From Marasmius tenuissimus (taxonomy: Eukaryota; Basidiomycota; Agaricomycetes; Agaricales; Marasmiaceae), in NCBI GenBank assembly GCA_029532415.1, contig JAQOTA010000008.1:372001-436000 (forward strand): a stretch of DNA of 64,000 nt. The letters are read 5' to 3'. The translations under genes were made by a program, and so were the position numbers. Shown here piece after piece: positions 55,430-64,000 of this stretch; positions within the stretch are counted from its first letter, which is position 1; the number at the start of each line of letters is the position of its first letter. The notes under the pieces were generated by a model. The model saw only the letters and a program-made list of their open reading frames with translations. It had not been told where the DNA came from and ran no database searches.

Positions 55430-56075
55430 GGATTAAACATGTGCGTGCACATGACTGTGCATTTTCTCACCTTGGAGGAGAAACGTGAAGTGCCCGCGCC
55501 ACGTGGCAGTACTTGAAATCACGGAACTCCGTCAATCATTTCTCTTTTTGCACTGGCAAGTGTTCTTTCAATCACTCATGTTATAACTTATCTGGACCAA
55601 ACTGTTTCTTTCTAAATCTACCAAGGGCACTGATGGTAAAGAATATTTTATATGGCAAGAAAAACAAAGATTTTCAATTCCATTGGTCATATTGACTGTT
55701 GACACTGGCAAAGGAAGGTGATGATTGACCAGTATTGATGACAATATATGCTTACAAGGTGTTTTTAGTGTTCTGGTGTTGGGACTCAGATCCGTGAAGT
55801 GGGAAGTCCATGGTGTAGTTAAAAGTACACACGGAACAAAACTGGGAGCTCCAACCTTGACAGCCGGTTGCCTTTTTGAGCCATGATGACAATTAATGCT
55901 TATGAAGTGTGATTATAGTGGTTTTCCTGCCAAACTTGCACTAATATAGTTTAATTACTACCATACAAAGTAATTCCGGTTGAATTGTGAAAGTCACATG
56001 ATGTAACATTATAAGTGTACCCATGGTGCAAGGATAAACGACAGATTTACGTCGCAAGCTCCGAATCCGTAACTT

Positions 56076-57689
56076 GCCTGTCATTGTGGAACAATCCAAG
56101 AGAGACATCATCCGGGATGTCCTCTACCCCTGCTGCTTCAGCAATGTCATTGTCAATGTTGTTACCAAATAGAGAAGTCATTTCATCCATACTGTCATCA
56201 GACCCCCAGTCCATCTCTACATCTTCATCAGGGTCAAGGCTGCGAGAGCGTTCAGAAGAAGTAGGAGAAGGACGTCCGGCTCCTTCATCTTCTGAATCGT
56301 CCTCCAGAACTCGCTTGGACGAGGAACCAGGCTATGAGATACAGTCCTGGAGCAAACAATTGGTGGCAGATGTGACAATCTGTTTGAACGGTTTGAGATG
56401 CCGCGCCATCTTAGGAACACCAGGTCTGTCAGCTAGAGAGTGTGCTTCACATACATCATTGAATACTGACTTGAAAGGCTTGAAACTGGTGAAGGACTGC
56501 ATGGCAGCCGGGTTCTTCTTGACAGCGGAAGTGACGGTGCTGTCACAAGACCTATCCCAGTGACCAGTGAAGTGTGCTGGGGCGGTGATCCCCTAACACG
56601 GCTAGGAGGGGCACTGGCGATCCCTGCACGCAAGGAGTTGTTGACTGCGTTCAACGCAATACGTTCCCTGCAGTCAGTGATCGAGGAGTAAGGACAGACA
56701 GGAGGAGGGGAAGCAATGACAGATGCGTAGGATGCAAGATGGGAGTGACCATGAGACCAATTGTTACCACTGTTGTTACCACCGGAGTTGCCAGGACCCT
56801 GGTGCTGGTCAATACCACCGCGGGTACCACACTGCTGCTGCTTCTTCTTCTTACCCTTGTTCTGGTTCGAAGATTGGTGTTGCTGCTGCTGCTGTGGTGG
56901 ACGAGTGTTGATCTGCTGCTGATACCCACGCTATTGACATTGCTGCTGTGGGCACTGTTGCTGACTAAACAATGGTTCACAATTACCAGCACATTTCACT
57001 GCAGAGAGGCAGTTGGCAAGCTGAGGGTTCTGCCATTCATGTTCCACCAGGATAGCATTGTGAACAACAGAGATGGTAAGGGCATTCGTATCCTCAGGAT
57101 CCATGACATAGTCATGAAGGGATTTAGAGGAGGTGGCATCCCATTCGGGAGGAATAGCGGCGATGGGCAAGAGGGCTTTGATCAACTTGGGGAGAACCAC
57201 TCCTACCTCAGCAAGTCGTTCGATGTAGGACTTGAACTTGGCAATTCTGGCTTGGGGATGAGAGGTGGTAGGTCTGAAAGAGATGAGCTTAACAAATTTG
57301 CCATAGATGGCAGACAAAGTGGGCTCACTGTAGGTGTCGTTCAGCTGTTCCCAAGCCTTTTGAGCGCTCAAGTCCTTGATAGGATCAAAGACTTCCTTGG
57401 TGGTGGTGATCTGGATAATCCTCATGAGCTGGAGATCCTCCTTGTCCCAGGCAAGACTTTCCTTTTGCCATGCGGTGTACTCCTCAGGAGTGACTGTGTC
57501 ACGGACAACAGGAGTAACCCCCTCAGGGCTAGTGATGTGGCCAAGGGGTATGGAGGGACGTGGTTCATCACCAGTGAGATGACCATAAAGACCTTGGGTC
57601 TTGGTAACAGCCTCCATTTCACCATAGTAGGTCTGTTTGAAGTTGGTGCCATCGAAGCGACCAGAGAAATATTTCTTAATGTCAAACAT
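56076..57689 (-). pseudogene. Copia-2 Gag remnant
   Basis: It starts MFDIKKYFSGRFDG at 57689, collinear with residues 1-570 or so of copia-1. The frame is open through the Gag core (252 codons) and then hits a stop at the start of the Gln-rich stretch, near 56931. The rest (QQQ-rich region and acidic stretch) continues in other frames. The 3' boundary is the AACTT duplication of the 10.3-kb insertion. Confidence 0.85.
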
Positions 57690-57970
57690 AGTAGTAAGAG
57701 GTTAGGTTTGGTGTTGGATCTAGAAAAGACAGCATCAGCATGCATCTAATCAACACAGGGAGCAGCCATCAAGGCGCTATGCTCAACGAGGAGCATTGGA
57801 TCCTTTAGATCCAATGTCGTCAAAGGACATACATCAATGCCATAGATCGAGCACTCAATTAAGAAGTCAATGGCAACATACAGGTCTAGCCTAGCTAGCC
57901 AATGACAGTGGCCTAGGGGCACTCGTCGCTAACAGCAGCCTAGGGGCACTTGTTATTGTAGTCAGGCTAA

Positions 57971-57985
57971 CTGGGGCCCATAACC
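57971..57985 (-). other. Primer binding site of copia-2
   Basis: GGTTATGGGCCCCAG on the minus strand directly follows the 5' LTR. It again fits the anticodon arm of initiator tRNA-Met. Confidence 0.7.
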
Positions 57986-58298
57986 TGATGAGCCGGCATG
58001 ACGCCTAGCGCAGAGGACTACAACATGGCTACACTACTACTTACCAGAGAGGAGTTTAGAGAGGTAGAGGCGAGACGTAGAAGCTCAAGCACACTGTAGA
58101 TTCTAGTAGAGAGCTACGAGCTTATATACATGTAGGAACAATAGAATCTACCATATAGGGATAACAATAGAGATTGTACATATGAGCATAGTGAACAATA
58201 AAGAATAGAACAATGGCAAATGCATTGTCCCACATAATACAATGACGGGAAGAGTGAACCGGGACTTCGGGATCTAATAATAGTCCACAGATTCAACA
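57986..58298 (-). repeat. 5' LTR of copia-2 (313 bp)
   Basis: It is complete from TGTTGAATC to GGCTCATCA on the minus strand, slightly shorter than its partner through small deletions. Most differences between the two LTRs are at CG sites. Confidence 0.9.
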
Positions 58299-60536
58299 CA
58301 GTATATGTTGTTAATCTCCACAAGAGAAATAGGTGGAACAAAAGGGTAAGCTGGAGGGGAAGATGCCGCGCGGTTGTGGTGGAAGGCTCCAACAAGGGAA
58401 AATTATTTCACTGATAAACACTTGGCAAAAAGAATTATTAGCGAGGGGAAGGTCAAAAATCATGAAGGGAAACTACAGAGGTCAAGGTCGTATTTATGGA
58501 CTTGATGATATCGAGAGGCTCCAACGAGCGGAATGGACTGGCTGAGGTAGGCAGCACTATGTCAAAGTGAATTTGAATAACCGAAAGAGAAGTGGAGTTC
58601 GACTCGTTTACACTGCGGGCAAAATGAGGTCTTGTGCCGGAAAAACGAGTAATACTCGGTTTACCCTCTTTTGCTCCCAGGTTTGCGCCTCGTCGCGGCC
58701 TCAAGGTCCAACATGAGGTACATTACTAGCGGACTTTCAATTGTGGTTATTCACAATGTCGTAAATTCAGGATTTGTGACCCTCCTTACATGAATGTAAT
58801 CCCTCATGCTCAAACTTATTTTGCGCATGGAGCGACAGCTAGCTACCAGTTTTCTGCTCGAAGAAATTCAGGTGTACATACATAAGGAATGTCCCGAATT
58901 TTGAGTAGAGAATATCATATTTGTGATTTAAAGTCCGCTACTATACCTCGAGGCCGCGACAAGGCACAAACATGTGGGCACACGAGGGTAAACCGAGTAT
59001 TACTCTTTTTTCTGGCATAAGACCTGCCTTTGCCCGCAGTGTTATGGTCGGTACATTTGAAGGATAGATTTACGCGCGAGGGACCTGAAGAAGTCAGCGG
59101 AAGTTGGACAGAATGGGACAATAAACATACTGGTAGGAGAGTAGCTGGCTTGAACGTTGTCACTGTCGCTTTCACACTTCCACTCGGGCGAGGTGGTGGA
59201 TGGCAAGTGGGTAAGAATCTCTGGGATGCGGCGGTCGACGACGGCCCCAAAGGTCAAATACACATGACGTGAAAAGTCTGATAGGTCTTTGATTAGGCCC
59301 GTGAGTTTTGATGACGCAATCTCATGTAAAGAGTCGGCGAACTGGTTCTCGAAGATGGCGACAATCTCATCGGGGTCGAGTCTTGGACGAGTGTCTTGGC
59401 GGAGTGGGGTTGGGGAAAAGTAGTGCTCTAGGCCCTCGCCCACGTCGTCCTCGTCGTCGATGTCAATGTCAAGGTCGATGTCGCTGTTGCTATCACTGTC
59501 GTTGTCGTCGTTGTCGCGAGTTGGTAATAACATTGAAAGGGAAACTACGTCATATTGCCAAGCACGGGTCCTGCGGTTGAACGTTGAAGGCCTAACCTTT
59601 CCCCTCATTGAAGATCTATCGTGCGATTATTAGATGTTGGGCACTGTAAATAACACACTTACCGGAATTGCCAGCGTCCTATCGTTCTGTAAAGTAATAC
59701 ACAAGATCTCCTAAAGCCTCTCTCAGCAGCGGCCAAAGACTAAACGGCCAAACATACCTTTGTACGCTGAAGGTAGTGCCAGACAATCCAGTCTCCCTTA
59801 GCCCGAAAGTGATCGGTGTATTCCTCGCCATTTGCGAGCTCTACAACGCGGCTCGTCAGCATCTTTGTCGAACCTCCCCTAAATAAAGTCCTACCGTCGT
59901 AAACTATAAATATTGGTCGCTTTGGCCACCCCAATCCAACTAATTGAGGAAAACAGTGGTTATCTGGCGGCGATGAGCTCGGTAGTTCTCTAGTCAACCG
60001 AGATTTGATACTGTTGGGAGGACATTCCCCGACACACACGCTCCACTATCTGCGATAAGTTGTGATCCGTGTGCCAAACTCCCTCGGAGAGCACCTACTC
60101 TTTTCAAATCTTCCGCCTGGCCTGCCTCCGCTGCCTCGATCGCCATGCTAGTATATTTTCCAGACAGATTCAAGACCTTGACATGCTGTGTGGTCATTCC
60201 GAGTTTGATAATTTTGGATTCCAATTGCTGGGATGTCCCGGATATTGATAATCTTCGTCCCGGACCAATCGTAACCTGGAACACCTCAGAGGACACGTTC
60301 CTCTGGATGATTATGTCACCGATGGGAGTCTTTCTAAACATATTGCCCGACTAGTTGCAAGGTTCAGAAGGTTTTTCCCAACCAAACACAGGCGTACAGA
60401 CCAATGTCACCCATGGTGTCTCTGTCCCCGAGTTATTGTAGACATTCGTGACTTGATCCCGACCAACCATTGCAAAGCTGGCGCCTTTACCAATTCGAAT
60501 ATCACTCGCGTTTGGGAACAGGATGTTGCTGGACAT
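58299..60536 (-). pseudogene. Multi-exon family, copy D: N-terminal and middle part
   Basis: The start at 60536 gives MSSNILFPNASDIRIG and AMVGRDQ, parallel to copies A and B, and all introns up to exon 7 are in the same places. An Asp/Ser-rich insertion (about 59447-59520) sits where A and B have a short NNDTLD/NIDTSL segment. Lesions are a TAA plus an extra T around the FPQLVGLGW exon, a TGA for Gln before AYLSQS, the CACTA-like element at 58611-59041 and the copia-2 insertion at 58298. The rest of the gene is at 41514-42001. Function is unknown, as for copy B. Confidence 0.75.
58611..59041. mobile_element. CACTA-like non-autonomous element, copy 3 (431 bp)
   Basis: The ends are CACTGCGGGCAAAA and TTTGCCCGCAGTG. 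The 3-bp target duplication is TTA (58608-58610 and 59042-59044). It interrupts exon 7 of copy D: removing it restores CGTTTATGGTCGGTAC, which aligns with CGGTTACAGTCGGTG in copy A. The interior is close to copy 2. Confidence 0.85.
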
Positions 60537-61596
60537 TCTGGTAGAACGAGACGTATTGGGGAGCGGACGAGTGTGCCTGGTGACGAACTCACGCTGTGTC
60601 CTTTGCGTGTTCCCACCGAACAGTGATACAGAACGAGCAACTACTGTGCTCGATCTGCCCTGGGGGCCTGCACGATCTTCTCCAGGAATAAATACGCAGC
60701 CCGCGGACTTCGGAGAGAGGGTGCTTGATTTTGTGGTCGGTGCTTTTCATAACCAGAGAGCTTTGCGAGAGGTTCATCGATCCCTTGTTGATCGGAGCCA
60801 GATGCTTGTGCCGGGGCATGGAAGGCTCCGTGGCATACGTTCAATATTTATTGGATGAGGTAGTTTTGGCTCTGGATAAAAGGGTACAGCCGTAGTTGAG
60901 TTTGACGTATAAGAGATGTCCTTCAAGTACCGACTATTTAGCCTAGAAATTGACCTAGCTAAGAAGTGAACATTCGTACCCGAGTCAGACCCAGAGATTC
61001 TTTTACCTGCAAAAATCGAGAGACCATTCCTTTAACATTCTCACGGACTTTTCTTCTAAGCTAGTTCCCATCTCGGAAAGAAACCGGATTAAATCAGCTC
61101 TCTGTACCCGATGAGCTAAAGGACGATAGTTCGTGTAGCGATGATGGTGGTACGATCCCAGGTTCAAGCGGAGATTAAATGGATGCAGATCAACCGCCGC
61201 GTCCGATTTGGAAATTTCTTTTTCTTCCTTCCACAATGTCCACCGCCCTTGAGAGAATTGTCTCAAGCTCTCCCTTGGCTCAGCGCAACTCTATTAACTG
61301 TTATCGAGTTTGCTTTACAATATCACGGCCCGCCAAGTTCAGATTTCCGTATGAATTTGGTAGCCTCGTGGGATATTGCTCGGGTTGTCTTCGCAGGTAA
61401 GCTGGCCATACATGTCTTGGCTCTTTTGTGCTTTTGAGATGCTAATGATTGGACGATATAATCTAAAATTCTCCAGAATAAGACGGCGGCAATATCTCCT
61501 TTCTTAAGCGTGACGACGATCCACTCTGGACCGTTCGACTATATTCTGCTAATTTCGTATCTGAATATCTAAGATAGATGTGACACCACCTCAACA
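60537..61596. other. Upstream region of copy D; repeat relics
   Basis: Part of it (60729-61215) repeats 5968-6140. A plus-strand frame at 60523-60858 and a minus-strand frame at 61003-61266 are open but share no consistent frame with the other copy. A short frame from 61236 (MSTALERIVSSS) with a donor-like site might be an extra upstream exon of the next gene; I could not link it. Confidence 0.35.
60729..61215. repeat. Segment shared with 5968-6140
   Basis: It contains CCAGAGAGCTTTGCGAGAGG at about 60752 and TTCAAGCGGAG/AGATCAACCGC at about 61162-61197. These are the same words, in the same order, as near copy A. Both lie upstream of a family member's start codon (about 1.6 kb from copy A, 0.2-0.7 kb from copy D), suggesting they were duplicated with the gene. 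Confidence 0.5.
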
Positions 61597-62401
61597 ATGA
61601 ACACAGACCCTCGGCATGTTTGGGGTACTGATCTCGATGAATTGTTATATGCAGCTGGAGATTATTCTGGATGGGATGGAGATCATGAGAGAGGATTCTG
61701 GGCACGATATCCGTACGGTGAGTCGGTCGGTAGACTGTTTCTTCATCCGGTCTGATAGTTGACACATGCGATATCGGTTCGAGCCCTCACAGGATGGAAG
61801 TTGCCCTTGCCAAATGACTCAAATTGCAAGAAAGAGTTGTTGGTCAACGGTAGGCAGAGTGACCTTCGAATTTGCCACGAACATAGTGCATTTATTGGCA
61901 GCGATCGCACACTCGAAGTCGTCTGTGGGGCTTCGACGGTATTTTAGGAGAATCACAAGTGTACGTTTTTAGCCTTCTCATCGTACTATCTAGCGTTGTT
62001 AGGCTCCCTTAGAACGTCAGAAAACGCCCATTGTCGCGATTTACCCCAGACCCGGAAGGAAAGCACTCGTACAGTTGGATCACAACCTTCTCGAGAGACA
62101 CCTCGGACTCCCTTTTAGTACTCAACATGCCTTGCTCGCCGCAGTTGAAGTGTTGACACATGCCGGTCTAAACTTTTGTGGTCTTCACCTCCAAGTTCAG
62201 GTTTTGCAGAGAAATGACGAGCAGATTATGGGGCCAGTTGTCACGCAAGGTTGGTATTTTATTCCCTTTGCTCATTCCTCACGCTCATGTTTTCACCTTA
62301 AATTCAACCAGCTCATGGAGAGCCATCACTATGTTGAGGTAGGGACTAAGGTACGACTGTACCGCGAGGTAGATTTGGGGAACCGGTTTCCGTTTTCTTA
62401 A
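61597..62401 (+). CDS. Hypothetical 4-exon protein (211 residues)
   Basis: Exons 61597-61717, 61793-61849, 61902-61960 and 62003-62401 join in frame (636 nt) through GT...AG introns of 75, 52 and 42 nt, ending at TAA. The start has a favourable CAACAATGA context. The protein begins MNTDPRHVWGTDLDELLYAA, has an aromatic/Gly stretch (DYSGWDGDHERGFWARYPYG), a basic patch (GLRRYFRRITS), and a well-formed C-terminal half with APLERQKTPIVAIYPRPGRK and LGLPFSTQHALLAAVEVLTH. No signal peptide, membrane segment or known motif is seen. I do not recognise the family. The consistent phases and lack of stops are the main reason to call it real. Confidence 0.55.
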
Positions 62402-62906
62402 CCCTTGCCCTATTTCTACTGCCACCCAGATGGCGTTGTATGTGTTTCAGATTGATGAGATGTGGACACCGGAGGAAAGTATTTTGCCTCGAATAGCTCA
62501 TAGATGAGTTGATGAATCAGGCCCAAGATTTCGGATTTTCGCGGCAGACACCGTCTTTGGAAGGCCCATCCCGGGTCTGTTCCAACCACGACGAACAATC
62601 TTTCAACATTGAATTCATACGGTCTGCTTTGTTGCATTCACCCAAGCTCAGGAATCTGAAGGCTCAACTCGGCAAGTGTAAATGCTGCCTTTTGCTATTA
62701 ACCGGTGTGTAGAGTTGTAGAGTCGGGGTCAGGCTCTATTCAACGTGCACGTTCAACGATTAAAAGTGTTCAAAAATCCAATTATATAATCAAAACAGGG
62801 ATTCGACACCTAGATAGGTCGTGGTTCTAAAATCTACAAAGTTAGTATTCCTCAAGTCAAACAGGGAGATTTCGGGACCCACCGAAATACTATGTTCGTT
62901 TCGTGA
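62402..62906. other. Intergenic
   Basis: A plus-strand frame at 62509-62712 (67 codons) and a minus-strand one at 62416-62637 are unassigned. The 3' ends of two converging genes lie on either side. Confidence 0.4.
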
Positions 62907-64000
62907 TCACAGGATAAAACTATCATGATCTGCTCCAGGCAATCGCACATAGCCACCTCCTCCAGAAGTGGCGTAGGGATCCCTGAACTTCCACTCAACT
63001 TCTACACTGAGCTGCTTTAATTCTAATGATGCCAGAGCTGAGGTCACAATCTGGATTGATTTCTTCGACCGTATGTCCCCAAAATCAACTTTAAACGACT
63101 TGAGCCCAGTTGATCTGGCACGGGATTCTATGAGCTCGACCAATGCGAAGGCTTGTTGTGGATGATAACGTCGGAGGATGAGCCGCTCGACATTGGGGCA
63201 CCGAACCGAGCCTTCGGAGGCCACGAGCGTTCTTGTAACTTCGGCATCCAAATGAACTGAGTTGGGTTCATCTCCATGTACATATACGACCAAGGAAGGC
63301 CGGCTAATGGACAATGTGATCAGCGACGTGAGCTCACCAAGAGTCCTTTGTAGGCCAGTCCCATAAGACATCTGTAACTCCAGGCTCTCGAGATTGCATC
63401 GGGACCGTGATATGAGATTGTGAAAAGGGAGATCACTATCCCTTTCTGACTCGGAACCGACAATCGGTAGGGAGAGGGAGAGGTGGGTCAGGCCAGGAAT
63501 GGTAAGGGACTCGAAGACATTGAGGACGGTGGATTGGAATGACTCATTAACAAAGCCGTCGAATGTGATGCCTAGCCTGCGGAGGTTGTACCATTCCCTA
63601 TGATGGGCGATTGAATCGTCTGACTGGGGTGGGTGGGAAAATTGAATGGAAAACTGAACGATGCAATCCAGGAGGAGTGGACATGATTCCACGATTCCAT
63701 GTATCAAGGATACGCATTCGGGGAAGCCAAGATACACCTGTATCTCCAGTAGGCGTAAATGTCTCCAGCGAATTGAGTGATTCAAATCTGCTGTTGTGCG
63801 GATGGTTGTCCGAAGTTTGCGTAGCGAGGGGGAATTTCCGACTGCGTGGAAGAAGGCCGGCTGGGGATGTGAAGGAGGGAACATCCGATGGGTGTCTGGT
63901 CCAATGTCGCTAAATGCTTCCAACAAGGGCAGGTCTCCAGGGGACATGCCGATGAACCGGTTAACAGCTGAGGGAGTTATATTGAAGAGTGAGATTGACC
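62907..64000 (-). CDS. F-box/LRR-type protein, 3' part (runs off the window)
   Basis: The frame is open from the window edge (SISLFNITPSAVNRFIGMSP) to a stop at 62907, at least 363 residues without an intron. It has irregular leucine-rich units: LRKLRTTIRTTADL, LRLLEIQVYLG, LRRLGITFDGF, LTHLSLSLPIVGS, LESLELQMSYG, LITLSISRPSL and VERLILRRYHP, then LKSFKVDFGD and LKQLSVEVEW. Such C-terminal halves follow an N-terminal F-box in the many F-box/LRR-like genes of Agaricomycetes, where they act as substrate adaptors of SCF ubiquitin ligases. The F-box itself would be upstream, beyond 64000, so that role is inferred. The C-terminus is DHDSFIL. No lesion is seen. Confidence 0.7.
   Translation of the reverse strand, partial: SISLFNITPSAVNRFIGMSPGDLPLLEAFSDIGPDTHRMFPPSHPQPAFFHAVGNSPSLRKLRTTIRTTADLNHSIRWRHLRLLEIQVYLGFPECVSLIHGIVESCPLLLDCIVQFSIQFSHPPQSDDSIAHHREWYNLRRLGITFDGFVNESFQSTVLNVFESLTIPGLTHLSLSLPIVGSESERDSDLPFHNLISRSRCNLESLELQMSYGTGLQRTLGELTSLITLSISRPSLVVYVHGDEPNSVHLDAEVTRTLVASEGSVRCPNVERLILRRYHPQQAFALVELIESRARSTGLKSFKVDFGDIRSKKSIQIVTSALASLELKQLSVEVEWKFRDPYATSGGGGYVRLPGADHDSFIL

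Larger units (their letters stand above)
45774..56070. mobile_element. 10.3-kb insertion in copia-2, unclassified
   Basis: It is bounded by AACTT on both sides (45769-45773 and 56071-56075). Copia-1 reads TACTT at this site once, so the pair is a target duplication. The right end, on the complement, reads ACGGATTCGGAG. The same 12 bp occur 36 bp inside the left end (45810-45821), with a further weak ATCTGT match behind both. No LTRs, RT, integrase or DDE domain are recognisable. The cargo is a 757-bp pogo-type element (46947-47703), short frames at 45933-46541 and 48359-48738, a minisatellite (50112-50190), a set of exon-like pieces (52780-54290), a 152-bp tandem repeat (54503-55015) and a coiled-coil frame (55103-55429). 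About 47.7-50.1 kb and 50.2-52.4 kb otherwise hold nothing I recognise. Captured host DNA or an unusual autonomous element are both possible. Confidence 0.65.
42002..58298 (-). mobile_element. Ty1/copia retrotransposon, copia-2, carrying a 10.3-kb insertion
   Basis: The element is bounded by LTRs of 322 and 313 bp and flanked by the 5-bp duplication CAGTA (41997-42001 and 58299-58303). Without the 45774-56070 insertion and one AACTT it is about 6.0 kb and collinear with copia-1. Its Pol and Gag parts have many stops and small indels, and an internal deletion of about 300 bp near 43903. Differences from copia-1 are dominated by CG to TG or CA changes. It lies in an exon of copy D. Confidence 0.92.

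Noticed and set aside
45774..56070. LTR retrotransposon identity for the 10.3-kb insertion, suggested by its 5-bp duplication
   Set aside because: There are no TG...CA long direct repeats at the ends and no Gag or Pol motifs inside.
56739..57749. 336-codon plus-strand frame
   Set aside because: It is antisense to the copia-2 Gag remnant and shows no homology of its own.
1..64000. CRISPR arrays, bacterial operons, rRNA or tRNA genes
   Set aside because: No spaced direct repeats of CRISPR type, no ribosomal RNA sequence and no tRNA cloverleaf were recognised. The genes have spliceosomal introns. A tRNA scan would be needed to exclude tRNAs fully.

Overview
The window reads as a repeat-rich stretch of a basidiomycete genome, most likely an Agaricomycete. 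The evidence is short (about 50 nt) GT...YAG introns in every recognisable gene, a fungal 7-transmembrane receptor, an MFS transporter, a 2-oxoglutarate/Fe(II) oxygenase relic, a lineage-specific multi-exon gene family, and Ty1/copia, pogo-like and CACTA-like elements. A more exact placement (for example Ceratobasidiaceae) is only a guess.

Layout. Positions 1-9 kb hold a pseudogene of the multi-exon family (copy A, 1747-4389) followed by small inverted-repeat elements. Positions 9.3-15.5 kb hold a young Ty1/copia element with an uninterrupted 1803-residue Gag-Pol reading frame on the minus strand; its 5' LTR lacks the U3/promoter half and its reverse transcriptase motif is YIDN. Positions 17.6-19.7 kb hold the only copy of the family that I can splice into an open frame (copy B, 9 exons, 570 residues), followed by a tail fragment (copy E) and a CACTA-like element. 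Positions 25.7-31.3 kb are the most gene-like part: a complete MFS transporter (minus) and a complete GPCR-like receptor (plus), transcribed divergently. Positions 32-41 kb are a mosaic of small TIR elements, a decayed 2OG oxygenase, a second CACTA-like element and a 1.8-kb element with about 164-bp inverted ends.

Positions 41.5-60.5 kb are one gene of the same family (copy D) blown apart by nested insertions. A second copia element (42002-58298, target duplication CAGTA) sits in exon 7. That copia carries a 10.3-kb insertion (45774-56070, target duplication AACTT), which I cannot assign to a known superfamily. That insertion in turn carries a 757-bp pogo-type element. A CACTA-like element (TSD TTA) hit the same exon independently. 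The right end has a small intact 4-exon gene of unknown function and the 3' part of an F-box/LRR-type gene that runs off the window.

The host genes do not form a visible pathway. The connecting theme is repeated transposition into a minus-strand gene family, and CpG-to-TpG/CpA decay of the older copia copy. Exon boundaries were inferred by eye from splice signals and cross-paralogue agreement; family names come from memory of typical sequences, not from a search.
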